A stretch of 8,717 nucleotides of DNA from Oscillospiraceae bacterium (GCA_022769845.1 JALEIO010000116.1:1-8717), one strand, 5' to 3'. Counted from the stretch's first letter, positions 1 through 7,049 are shown. Notes: a model not told the origin generated them from the letters alone. Numbers and translations are program-made.

Positions 1-2150
1 TCGATTTTATCGGACAAAATATCTTTTTTACCGTTTATTACATCTTTTATTTCTGAAAAATTGTCCTGAATATTTTTTAACTCGTCCAGAAAATCGTCAA
101 AATCATTGCCGAAAATATCGGAGGCGACAGGCATTTTAACCGCACCGTTTTTGTTAAAATCGTCCGCAATATCACTAAACTTTTTTATGCTCGAGGAAAG
201 ATAATCTGTTGCGTTTCCTATGTGCGAAAGACTCGTTTTAAGTGCGTCTGCCGCCGTTTTGGCACTGTCCGACACATCATCTAACTTGTCAATGGCGTCG
301 TCAAAATCGTCGCGCGAAAGGCGAAGATAATGAATTGCCTCGGTAAGATAATCAAAGGCTTCGGCAAAGGTTTTAAATGCGGACGAAACGGTATACATAT
401 CAAAATCCTCCGCCATAATTAAAATTGCGTCGCGAATATCGCCGAGAGCGGCCGCTATGTTTTTGTATGCCTTCGCAAGAATGAGAAGATTACTGCTTAT
501 TTCGGAAATGTCGTTTTCGATATAGCCGTTGTCAATAAGGTCTTTTAAAATTTTTGAAATCTCGGTAAGTGAGTCTGCACTGCCTGTTAAGCCGTTTTGA
601 ATATCGCCGAGAGCCGACCACATATCCTTAAAATTATTTATTGCCTGCTCGCGCTGCAAAAAAGCAAGACGGAGCGATTTTGCCGCAGTTTGCAGTTTTT
701 TTGAACCGCGGTTTAAGCTTTTTAGCGCGTCGGATAAGTCCTCGATTGCCATTGACATACGGATTGAGGTGCGCTCAAGATAGTATGCCGCGTCATCAAG
801 ATTGCCGTCCGATTTTTTTGCAAGATTGTATGCGTCGCGCACGCCGTCAACAATTTTTTTAAGCTGTTCGGCGCTTTCCTCCATAGATTTCATACCGAGC
901 GAAAGCTCGTCACAGCCGTTTCCTGCGTCGTCAAGCGCGCCTTTTGAGTCGTCAATCGCTTTGTTCAGACGGTCAAAAATTTCGTTTGCACTGTCTGCAA
1001 TTTTGTCTGCATATTTTTCCATATCGTCTGACAAAATGCCTGCCGACGAATTTACCCTTGAAAGAGTGTCGTTAAGATTGTCAAAGCTGTCGCCGAGCGC
1101 ACTTCCCGACAAAAGTGAATTGTCGTCCGCAATGTCTTGAATACGCGAGAAAACGTCATTCGCCTGATTAAGCACGTCGCGGGTATATTCCAAAATTATG
1201 TACGGCTCTGCCTGACCTACAATGCCTCCGATATCTTTTCTGCCGTTCACAGTGCCGTAATTTGTGCAGTTTTGCAAATAGCCCGATTGTCTGCCGCAAA
1301 TGCCGCCTGTATTGTATCCAACGGATTTATAGCCAACGTTGCCTCGGTTTGTGCAGCCTATAATACTGCCTTTTGAATAGCCGCAAATACCGCCGGTATC
1401 TGTTGCTGCCTCAAAATTTTCTGTTGAGCGAAGATTTGTCAAATCAATGTCAACATCTTGAATTGTTTTGTTTTCTTCGGTGTTTTTTGTGTTTATGCTT
1501 CCGTTGTTTTCGCAGTTTTCAATTTTGCCGAAGTTTTGCCCCGCAATGCCGCCCGTATAGCTTGTTGCATAGACGTTTCCCGTAAAGACGCAGTTTTCAA
1601 TAACGCCCGATTCGGTAACATATCCCGCAATGCCGCCTACGTTGGTTTTTGCCTTTATATCGCCTGAAAAAGAGCAGTTTTTGATTGTTCCGCTAACCTC
1701 GCCCGCAATGCCGCCGATATTTTTTTTGGTGCCGTCGGGAGAAATACTTCCCGAAACGTGAAGATTTTCTACCGCCGCGCCTTTTTGAATATATCTGAAA
1801 AGTCCTGTTGAAGAGCCTTTTTTATTGATTTTTACACCTTTTATTGTGTATCCTTTTCCGTCAAAATGACCGCCGAATGTGGGAATGGGCGCAAAGCTTA
1901 TTTTAGACAAATCGATATCGTTTGCAAGCGTTACTGTTTTTTTCTGCGACCAAGTATCGGTTTTGCATTTTTTTACAAGATTCAAATAGTCTTTTTCGTT
2001 TTTTAAGACAATATTATCCGAGTTTGCAAATGATGATATAAACGGCGCAAACACCGAAAAAAGCAATGCCAAAACCATAAGGAGTGCAATGTGTGCGTTA
2101 AGAGTCTTTATTTTCGTCGGATTGTTTGTTATCTTCATCATCAGCCGCAT
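1..2150 (-). CDS. Secreted GLUG-repeat / long-helix protein, partial (C-terminus beyond left edge)
   Basis: The reading frame stays open from 2150 to the left edge, giving at least 716 residues without a stop. Residues 13-42 form a signal peptide: lysines K13 and K15, then a hydrophobic core ALLMVLALLFSVF, with likely cleavage after SSFA (residue 42). No lipobox cysteine is visible. Residues 137-317 hold GLUG repeats (pattern GGIxG...GxIxNCxxxGxV), with GG pairs at 146, 172, 200, 253, 282 and 308. That is five full repeats plus a sixth half, with an insert at about 217-250. From about 318 to the edge the chain is almost entirely predicted helix, rich in Asp, Ala, Leu, Ser and Lys, with heptad-like spacing and repeated ALGDI motifs. 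I recognise no enzyme motif. An AAGGAGG at 2154-2160 lies inside the transporter gene and precedes ATGs at 2150 (spacing 3) and 2141 (spacing 12). The exact start is therefore uncertain, and the overlap with the transporter gene is 53 or 44 nt. It is inferred to be an exoplasmic partner of that transporter. Existence is sure; function is not. Confidence 0.9.
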   Translation of the reverse strand, partial: MRLMMKITNNPTKIKTLNAHIALLMVLALLFSVFAPFISSFANSDNIVLKNEKDYLNLVKKCKTDTWSQKKTVTLANDIDLSKISFAPIPTFGGHFDGKGYTIKGVKINKKGSSTGLFRYIQKGAAVENLHVSGSISPDGTKKNIGGIAGEVSGTIKNCSFSGDIKAKTNVGGIAGYVTESGVIENCVFTGNVYATSYTGGIAGQNFGKIENCENNGSINTKNTEENKTIQDVDIDLTNLRSTENFEAATDTGGICGYSKGSIIGCTNRGNVGYKSVGYNTGGICGRQSGYLQNCTNYGTVNGRKDIGGIVGQAEPYIILEYTRDVLNQANDVFSRIQDIADDNSLLSGSALGDSFDNLNDTLSRVNSSAGILSDDMEKYADKIADSANEIFDRLNKAIDDSKGALDDAGNGCDELSLGMKSMEESAEQLKKIVDGVRDAYNLAKKSDGNLDDAAYYLERTSIRMSMAIEDLSDALKSLNRGSKKLQTAAKSLRLAFLQREQAINNFKDMWSALGDIQNGLTGSADSLTEISKILKDLIDNGYIENDISEISSNLLILAKAYKNIAAALGDIRDAILIMAEDFDMYTVSSAFKTFAEAFDYLTEAIHYLRLSRDDFDDAIDKLDDVSDSAKTAADALKTSLSHIGNATDYLSSSIKKFSDIADDFNKNGAVKMPVASDIFGNDFDDFLDELKNIQDNFSEIKDVINGKKDILSDKI

Positions 2151-4581
2151 TTTCCTCCTTTATAACAGTATCTATATTAACCATAGTCTCCATATCACCG
2201 CGCACAAAACCGTGAATATCAGCGTCAACAAAGCCGTTTACATAGCCTCGCACGCGTCCGTTAACCAAAAATCTGCCTGTTTGCTTGCGCACAAGGTCAG
2301 GCTTTTTGATTGATATGCCTGACTTTTCAACGATTGTATCGCCCAAAAGCAGAATTTCGGGAAGAACGCACATTACAAGGAACATTGAAATAAGCGTTCC
2401 GCGGCAAAGAGTTAAACCAATCGAAACAATCGCAGGCTCACTCGAAAGCTTGCTGATTAAAAAGCCTGCCGACGCAAGTATGCTTCCTGATGTAAACACC
2501 GTAGGAAAGGCAAAGTTAAGCGATTTTTTCATTGCTTTTTTGATATCCGTTTTATCCCGAAGCTCCATATATCTGCTCGAAATAACGATTGCGTAGTCGA
2601 TATTTGCACCCATCTGAATTGAGCTTACAATAAGGTAGCTTAAGAAGAAAATGTTTGCCTTTGAAATTGTCGAATACGAAAAGTTTATCCAAACGCTGCC
2701 TTGAATTACCATAATCAAAAGTACGGGAAGGCCCGCGTTTTTGAAGGTAAAAAACAGTATTAATATAACGAACAAAATCGACAGCACCGAAACGATAATA
2801 TTATCTGTTGCAAATGAGGCTGCAAGGTCGTAGCAGCTTGTGGAATCACCCACAAAATAGTATTTGTCATAATATTTTGCCGAAATTTTGTGCACCGTGT
2901 CGATAAAATCAAACGTTTCCTGACTTTCTACAGGAAGATTTAAATACACCAGCATACGAGTGTAATTTTTTCCTAAAAGCTGTTTTTTTGCGGTGTCAAG
3001 CTGAATGTGCAAATCGTCCAAATCTTTGGACAAATCATCGTCAAAGTGAACGTATCCGTCGGTTTTCAAGTCGTAAACAAAGGTGAACATATCAATTATC
3101 GGAACGCCGAAATCGTTCATATTTGTTATAAGCTTGCTGTAATCCTCGTTGTCTGCCGCATATATGGTATATAAAAGCTTTACGGTGTCAATGTCAATGT
3201 CCGTAAGCTCGGAAAACCGGCGCGGCGTAAGAGAGTCGGTAAGCACATAGCCGTCCTTTGCCTCAATGCTTGAAAGTGCCTTTACCGATTCAACCTCGGG
3301 GTGCGTTTTAAGCTCGGCAATAAGCTGTTTTTCCTTGCCGTAGTCGCCCGAGGGAATGACAAGCGCCGCAAAGTTTTGCGCGCCGAAATATTCTTCAATG
3401 GTTTCTTTTGCAATCTGCGTTTCGTTCTTTCGGCTTGTTTTGGAAGAATTTTCGTTATATGTGTACGCGCAGTTTGACGAAAGAAAATATCCCGCAACAA
3501 GAATGACTGCGAATATCGGCGGTACAATAAGGCGTAATTTGTAAACCGCGCTGCCCAGCCACGAAATATCGGGAAGAAGGCTTTTGTGATGCGTTTTGTC
3601 GATGTATTTGCCGAGTATCATAAGCACGCACGGCATAAGAGTGAATACGCACAAAAGGCTGTAAAGTATGGATTTTATAAGACACATACCCATATCGAAG
3701 CCGATTTTAAATTGCATAAACATAAGCGCCGCAAGACCCGAAACGGTTGTGAGCGAGCTTGAAGCAATTTCGGGAATGGATTTTGCGAGCGCGGCTACAA
3801 CGGCGTCGCGCTGACTGCGTTTTTCGCGCTCCTCACTGTAATGATTTATTAAAATAATTGCATAATCGAGCGACAGCGCCAGCTGCAAAACAGCGGTAAC
3901 CGAATTTGACACAAACGAAATTTCTCCGAATATAAAATTTGTGCCTTTGTTCAAGATAATTCCCACAACAAAGGTGATTAATAGGGCGGGAATTTCCATA
4001 TATGTTTTTGATGTAAGAAGAAGCACCGCAACAACAATTACCGCAACAATCGCAATTACTACCGACATTTCGTCGTTTAAAGATTTTGAATTGTCAAAGT
4101 CGCTTTCCGATATAAAGGTGTCGTAATCAGCCAAAAGCTTTCTGATTTCTTCATAGCCTTTTTTAGTTTCCGCGCTGCCGTCTTCACTGCCAAGGGTTAT
4201 GTCGAAAAGCGCGCAGCCGTCCTTATAATGGTCTTCGGTATCGTCAAACTCCACCATATCCACACATTTTAAGTCTTTTATTTTTTTGCAAAGCTCGTCA
4301 GCCTTGTCATATGTAATATTCGCAACCATTACCCTGGAGGTTGAAAACGTTACAAATTCGTCCTCCATAAGCGAAAGACCCTGACGTGTTTCGGTATCGG
4401 CAGGAAGGTACTCGGTAATATCATTGCACACCTTAACCCAGCTTTGCGAAAAAAGAGAAAAAATAATTGCGGCGGCATACAAAAGCAGCACAATGTTTCT
4501 TTTATCAACAATGAGCGACGCTATTTTTTCCATAAACGATTTTTCACTGTTTGCCTTTTCCATATTTTCTATGCCTTTCAT
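2098..4581 (-). CDS. MMPL/RND-superfamily transporter
   Basis: This is an integral membrane exporter of the MMPL branch of the RND superfamily, of the kind found in Gram-positives. Family members are proton-driven; the substrate cannot be told from sequence. It has the classic duplicated layout. TM1 is at about 29-48 and the first outer domain at about 50-172. TM2-6 lie at about 173-325, TM7 at about 350-369, the second outer domain at about 370-585, and TM8-12 at about 586-750. Each half carries the conserved TM4/TM10 Asp-Tyr pair, SLDYAI (D239-Y240) and NIDYAI (D662-Y663), expected to relay protons. The SSLTTVSGLAAL stretch (275-286) is also typical. Residues 769-808 form an odd Gly/Val repeat tail, followed by an acidic end. 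The start may be the ATG at 4563 (M7) instead: it has AAAGG 10 nt upstream, whereas the ATG at 4581 has no ribosome binding site and lies only about 9 nt after the predicted transcription start. The gene overlaps the downstream exported-protein gene. Confidence 0.92.
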   Translation of the reverse strand: MKGIENMEKANSEKSFMEKIASLIVDKRNIVLLLYAAAIIFSLFSQSWVKVCNDITEYLPADTETRQGLSLMEDEFVTFSTSRVMVANITYDKADELCKKIKDLKCVDMVEFDDTEDHYKDGCALFDITLGSEDGSAETKKGYEEIRKLLADYDTFISESDFDNSKSLNDEMSVVIAIVAVIVVAVLLLTSKTYMEIPALLITFVVGIILNKGTNFIFGEISFVSNSVTAVLQLALSLDYAIILINHYSEEREKRSQRDAVVAALAKSIPEIASSSLTTVSGLAALMFMQFKIGFDMGMCLIKSILYSLLCVFTLMPCVLMILGKYIDKTHHKSLLPDISWLGSAVYKLRLIVPPIFAVILVAGYFLSSNCAYTYNENSSKTSRKNETQIAKETIEEYFGAQNFAALVIPSGDYGKEKQLIAELKTHPEVESVKALSSIEAKDGYVLTDSLTPRRFSELTDIDIDTVKLLYTIYAADNEDYSKLITNMNDFGVPIIDMFTFVYDLKTDGYVHFDDDLSKDLDDLHIQLDTAKKQLLGKNYTRMLVYLNLPVESQETFDFIDTVHKISAKYYDKYYFVGDSTSCYDLAASFATDNIIVSVLSILFVILILFFTFKNAGLPVLLIMVIQGSVWINFSYSTISKANIFFLSYLIVSSIQMGANIDYAIVISSRYMELRDKTDIKKAMKKSLNFAFPTVFTSGSILASAGFLISKLSSEPAIVSIGLTLCRGTLISMFLVMCVLPEILLLGDTIVEKSGISIKKPDLVRKQTGRFLVNGRVRGYVNGFVDADIHGFVRGDMETMVNIDTVIKEENAADDEDNKQSDENKDS
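2154..2160 (-). promoter_or_regulatory. Ribosome binding site of the GLUG/helix gene, inside the transporter gene
   Basis: AAGGAGG is read on the minus strand within the last 20 codons of the transporter gene. It lies 3 nt before the ATG at 2150 and 12 nt before the ATG at 2141. It is the only good ribosome binding site near the start of this frame. It rules out the downstream ATG at 2078, which has none and would lose the basic part of the signal peptide. The arrangement suggests translational coupling. Confidence 0.7.
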
Positions 4582-4589
4582 TTAAAATG

Positions 4590-4603
4590 ATATAATATTA
4601 TAT
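4590..4603. promoter_or_regulatory. Candidate TetR operator: 14-nt palindrome over the -10 box
   Basis: ATATAATATTATAT is a perfect inverted repeat that contains the -10 box of the transporter promoter. It is framed by a second inverted pair, AAAATG (4584-4589) and CATTTT (4606-4611). TetR-family dimers bind palindromes of this size, and a site here would block RNA polymerase. AT-rich DNA produces such palindromes by chance, so the role is an inference based on position next to the regulator gene. Confidence 0.45.
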
Positions 4604-4625
4604 TACATTTTTTAAAAAAATACAA
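4597..4625 (-). promoter_or_regulatory. Sigma-A-like promoter of the transporter operon
   Basis: On the minus strand a -35 box TTGTAT (4620-4625) is followed after 17 nt by a perfect -10 TATAAT (4597-4602). Transcription should start near 4590. The promoter lies between the regulator's terminator and the transporter gene, so the transporter operon is transcribed separately from the regulator gene. The short leader favours translation from the ATG at 4563. Confidence 0.65.
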
Positions 4626-4630
4626 TGGAC

Positions 4631-4664
4631 AAAAAAAGCTTTATGCACAAAAAGTACATAAAGC
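4631..4664 (-). terminator. Rho-independent terminator after the TetR gene
   Basis: On the minus strand an 11-bp stem (GCTTTATGTAC / GTGCATAAAGC, one T-G wobble) closes a 5-nt T loop and is followed by seven Ts. It begins 6 nt after the regulator's stop codon and ends just before the -35 box of the transporter promoter. The small-ORF/regulator transcript and the transporter transcript are therefore separate units. Confidence 0.8.
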
Positions 4665-4670
4665 CATAAA

Positions 4671-5228
4671 TTATTTTTTTGCAAGTATTTCAAGCGCACC
4701 GATTATGCTGTTGTCAAACAAAATTCCCGTTTTCTCAATAACCGGCGTAAAGTCGCTTTTCATATCGTTATCCAGCCATTCTGTCAAAAGACCCATAAGC
4801 GCGCAAGTATAAAAGCCGGCGATAAAATCCTTATCGGAGTCGGAAATATCAAGATTTTCGGCTTTTATGTTTACAAATTCAATCACAACATTGTAAATTA
4901 CTTTTTTAAAATATTTTTCAAGATAAAAAGATTTTGACGATTTATGCAAATTGAGTATTTCTTTTTTATATTTTTTGGCAAAATCCGCCGCGTCCAAAAG
5001 CCCCTCGTTCCAGTTTTTATGAGTTTTGTGCGCATTGACGAGCTTTTCGGTTTCCTCCTGCAAAATTTCCTCGGTGAGCGCATAAATATCTTCAAAATTA
5101 TAATAAAACGTGTTTCGGTTTATACCGCACTCATCGGCAATATCCTTAACGGTTATATTGTCAAACAAAGTGGTGCAAAGCAAATTTAAAAAAGCTTTTT
5201 TTATTGCCGATTTTGTTTCTTTTGGCAT
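4671..5228 (-). CDS. TetR/AcrR-family transcriptional regulator (DhaS-like C-terminal domain)
   Basis: A 185-residue DNA-binding repressor-type protein. The N-terminal TetR helix-turn-helix spans about 10-55, with the recognition region ITVKDIADECGINRNTFYYNF (25-45) being highly typical. The C-terminal ligand/dimer domain includes FYTCALMGLLTEWLDNDM (139-156), characteristic of the PF14278-type C-terminal region seen in DhaS-like regulators. The start at 5228 is supported by GAGGTG 4 nt upstream. The gene is 17 nt downstream of a small membrane-protein gene on the same strand and is probably cotranscribed with it. A terminator follows it, then the transporter promoter with a palindrome over its -10 box. 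I infer that it represses the downstream transporter operon and perhaps itself. The ligand is unknown. Confidence 0.9.
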   Translation of the reverse strand: MPKETKSAIKKAFLNLLCTTLFDNITVKDIADECGINRNTFYYNFEDIYALTEEILQEETEKLVNAHKTHKNWNEGLLDAADFAKKYKKEILNLHKSSKSFYLEKYFKKVIYNVVIEFVNIKAENLDISDSDKDFIAGFYTCALMGLLTEWLDNDMKSDFTPVIEKTGILFDNSIIGALEILAKK

Positions 5229-5245
5229 TTTGCACCTCTATTCAT

Positions 5246-5431
5246 CTAATTTTTGTTAAAGCATAAAAAAACATCGTCTACATATTTTTTGTCAATTTTT
5301 CTTGTAAATGTGCTTACAAGCGGCGTTACGACGAGCGAAATTGCCATTGCAATAACTCCAAGATTCTGACTGATTGCCGCCATAAATACGACAAACATTC
5401 CCAATAATACCGCCGCAACAATTTGTGTCAT
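5246..5431 (-). CDS. Small membrane protein (61 aa) resembling the C-terminal tail of SSS symporters
   Basis: The start at 5431 is chosen because GGAGG (5438-5442) sits 6 nt upstream. The frame extends to an ATG at 5470, but that one has no ribosome binding site and gives an implausible basic N-terminus. The product has two hydrophobic segments, about 3-20 and 24-41, then a polar end with TRKIDKKYVDDVF. From memory, the order 'LVVTPLVS-T-KKxD-x-VDxxF' recalls the last helix and tail of sodium:solute symporters. A full symporter would be several hundred residues, and there is no further coding sequence upstream in this frame. It has its own promoter and is 17 nt upstream of the TetR gene. It could be a free-standing small protein or a surviving fragment of a permease. 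No function is assigned. Confidence 0.7.
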   Translation of the reverse strand: MTQIVAAVLLGMFVVFMAAISQNLGVIAMAISLVVTPLVSTFTRKIDKKYVDDVFLCFNKN

Positions 5432-5487
5432 AATTAACCTCCGTAATACCATTCTACAATATAATAACATACAATCCTACATTATAC

Positions 5488-5516
5488 ATTTTACAACAAA
5501 TTGTGCCTTTTGTCAA
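5488..5516 (-). promoter_or_regulatory. Promoter of the small membrane protein / TetR operon
   Basis: A perfect -35 box TTGACA (5511-5516, minus strand) is followed after 17 nt by TAAAAT (5488-5493), a five-of-six match to the -10 consensus. A perfect TATAAT also lies slightly downstream (5481-5486), but too far from this -35. Transcription would start about 50 nt before the ATG at 5431. It points away from the uxaC promoter, so the two transcripts diverge. Confidence 0.6.
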
Positions 5517-5537
5517 ACGTTTTTAAACTCAATAAAT

Positions 5538-5568
5538 CAATATTTGCAATATTTTCCGTCAATATTTT
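5538..5568. repeat. Three CAATATTT copies in the uxaC upstream region
   Basis: CAATATTT occurs at 5538-5545, 5547-5554 and 5560-5567; the last two run on as CAATATTTT. The copies are spaced 9 and 13 nt apart, just upstream of the likely uxaC -35 box. Each copy contains the palindrome AATATT. It could be a regulator-binding cluster, an upstream AT element for RNA polymerase, or chance in AT-rich DNA. Confidence 0.35.
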
Positions 5569-5576
5569 AAATGAAT

Positions 5577-5604
5577 TTTAAAAATTATTGTGATATATTA
5601 TAAT
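5577..5604 (+). promoter_or_regulatory. Probable uxaC promoter
   Basis: A perfect -10 TATAAT at 5599-5604 is preceded, with a 16-nt spacer, by TTTAAA at 5577-5582, a four-of-six match to the -35 consensus. The leader to the ATG at 5632 would be about 20 nt. The weak -35 box suggests that an activator or the upstream AT-rich DNA may help. Confidence 0.5.
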
Positions 5605-5617
5605 TAGATTTTTACCG

Positions 5618-5623
5618 AAGGAG
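5618..5623 (+). promoter_or_regulatory. uxaC ribosome binding site
   Basis: AAGGAG lies 8 nt before the ATG at 5632, ideal spacing, and settles the uxaC start. Confidence 0.85.
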
Positions 5624-5631
5624 TAAATAAT

Positions 5632-7023
5632 ATGAAAACATTTATGGGAGAGGATTTTCTTCTTGAAAACGAAACCGCAAAAAAACTTTTTGACAAATAT
5701 GCAAAAAATATGCCGATTTACGATTATCATTGCCACCTGTCGCCAAAGGAGATTGCGGAGGATAAAAAATACGAAAACATTACCGAAATATGGCTTTACG
5801 GCGACCACTACAAGTGGAGATATATGCGCAGTATGGGCGTTGACGAAAAATACTGCACTGGCAACGCTTCGGACTACGAAAAATTCTTTCAGTACGCAAA
5901 GTGCATAGCTTATGCCGCGGGAAATCCGCTTTATCACTGGACGCACCTTGAGCTGCAAAGATTTTTTGGAATATACGAGCCGTTAAACGAAAAAAGCGCG
6001 CCGAAAATTTGGGAAAAGGCAAATGAGATTATAAAAAGCGGCGATTTTACCGCGCAAAAGCTTATTGAAAAATCCAATGTTTATCTTATCGGCACCACTG
6101 ACGACCCGGTTGACAGTTTGGAATATCACCAAAAGCTTAAAAACTTTTCAACAAAGGTTGTGCCCACATTCAGACCCGACAAAGCATCAAACATTGAAAA
6201 CAGCGGCTTTTCCGAATATATTAAGCTTTTGGAGGACAAAAGCGGCATAAAAATCAAAAAATTTGCCGACCTTAAAGCAGCAATTTCAAGCCGTATGGAC
6301 CATTTTGCAAAAATGGGAAGCAAAATTTCCGACCATTCGGTAAGCTTTGTGCCGTTTAACAAATCAAGCGACGAAGAAATTGACCAAATTCTTGCGCGCG
6401 CTTTAGCCGGCGGAAAAATATCGGCGGATGATGAAGAAAAATATAAAACCGCATTTTTGCTCTTTTGCGCACGCGAATACGCAAAACGCGGCTGGGTGCT
6501 TCAGCTTCACATTGCCGCACTCAGAAACAACAACACGAAAATGTTTAAAAATATCGGCGCGGATACAGGCTTTGACTCTATTGACGACAACCGCATTGCC
6601 AAAAAGCTTTCAATGTTTATGGACGAGCTTGATAAAGATGATTTGCTGCCCAAAACAGTTTTGTATTCGCTCAATCCCAACGATAATTACACAATCGGCA
6701 CAATGCTCGGAAACTTTCAGTGCGGCGGCATAAAGGGCAAAATCCAGATGGGCTCGGCGTGGTGGTTTAACGACAATATCGACGGAATGGTAAATCAGAT
6801 AAAGGCTCTCGGAAACCTCGGTGCTTTGTCGGCGTTTGTAGGTATGCTTACCGATTCGCGAAGCTTTTTGTCATATCCGAGGCACGAATATTTCCGCCGT
6901 ATTTTGTGCAATATTATAGGAACGTGGGTGGAAAACGGAGAATTTAGCAGTGACGAGGATATTTTAAAGGAAATAATCGAAGGAATTTCGTTCAACAACG
7001 CAAAGGCTTATTTTGGAATGTAA
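5632..7023 (+). CDS. uxaC: Glucuronate/galacturonate isomerase
   Basis: UxaC converts D-glucuronate to D-fructuronate and D-galacturonate to D-tagaturonate, the first cytoplasmic step of hexuronate breakdown. It belongs to the amidohydrolase-like TIM-barrel superfamily. The 463 residues match the family's usual length of about 470. The metal-binding HxH motif is YDYHCHLSP (H33, H35). Further family signatures are DDPVDSLEYH, QLHIAALRNNN (H293, R298), TGFDSIDDNR, the IQMGSAWWFND stretch, and the C-terminal GMLTDSRSFLSYPRHEYFRR (404-423). All are intact, so the enzyme should be active. The start is fixed by AAGGAG 8 nt upstream. It is the only plus-strand gene here, has its own promoter and terminator, and has no uxaB, uxuA, kdgK or kdgA neighbour in the window, so it appears to be transcribed alone. 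Confidence 0.97.
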   Translation: MKTFMGEDFLLENETAKKLFDKYAKNMPIYDYHCHLSPKEIAEDKKYENITEIWLYGDHYKWRYMRSMGVDEKYCTGNASDYEKFFQYAKCIAYAAGNPLYHWTHLELQRFFGIYEPLNEKSAPKIWEKANEIIKSGDFTAQKLIEKSNVYLIGTTDDPVDSLEYHQKLKNFSTKVVPTFRPDKASNIENSGFSEYIKLLEDKSGIKIKKFADLKAAISSRMDHFAKMGSKISDHSVSFVPFNKSSDEEIDQILARALAGGKISADDEEKYKTAFLLFCAREYAKRGWVLQLHIAALRNNNTKMFKNIGADTGFDSIDDNRIAKKLSMFMDELDKDDLLPKTVLYSLNPNDNYTIGTMLGNFQCGGIKGKIQMGSAWWFNDNIDGMVNQIKALGNLGALSAFVGMLTDSRSFLSYPRHEYFRRILCNIIGTWVENGEFSSDEDILKEIIEGISFNNAKAYFGM

Positions 7024-7049
7024 GTATTGTTTCAGAAAATACTTTTACG

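Noticed and set aside
641..1667. Several plus-strand ORFs of 69-112 codons
   Set aside because: They lie opposite the long open minus-strand frame of the GLUG/helix protein, have low-complexity or cysteine/phenylalanine-rich products and no ribosome binding sites.
1200..1740. Recurring CCGCAATGCCGCC-like strings about 80 nt apart, resembling a CRISPR or tandem DNA repeat
   Set aside because: The strings are the reverse complement of GGIAG codons in the GLUG repeats. Spacing varies with the protein repeat, the copies differ in codons, and the frame is open throughout.
2078..2150. ATG at 2078 as the start of the GLUG/helix gene, which would avoid overlap with the transporter
   Set aside because: It has no ribosome binding site and would remove the basic residues before the hydrophobic signal core. 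The AAGGAGG at 2154-2160 supports a start inside the transporter gene.
5471..5631. Possible riboswitch or catabolite-repression (cre) site between the TetR operon and uxaC
   Set aside because: No stable aptamer-like helices or TGnnAnCGnTnnCA-type sequence could be found. The stretch is explained by two diverging promoters and AT-rich repeats.
5578..5958. 126-codon minus-strand ORF across the uxaC start
   Set aside because: It covers the uxaC promoter, ribosome binding site and catalytic HxH region on the opposite strand. Its product has no recognisable domain, so it is a shadow of uxaC.
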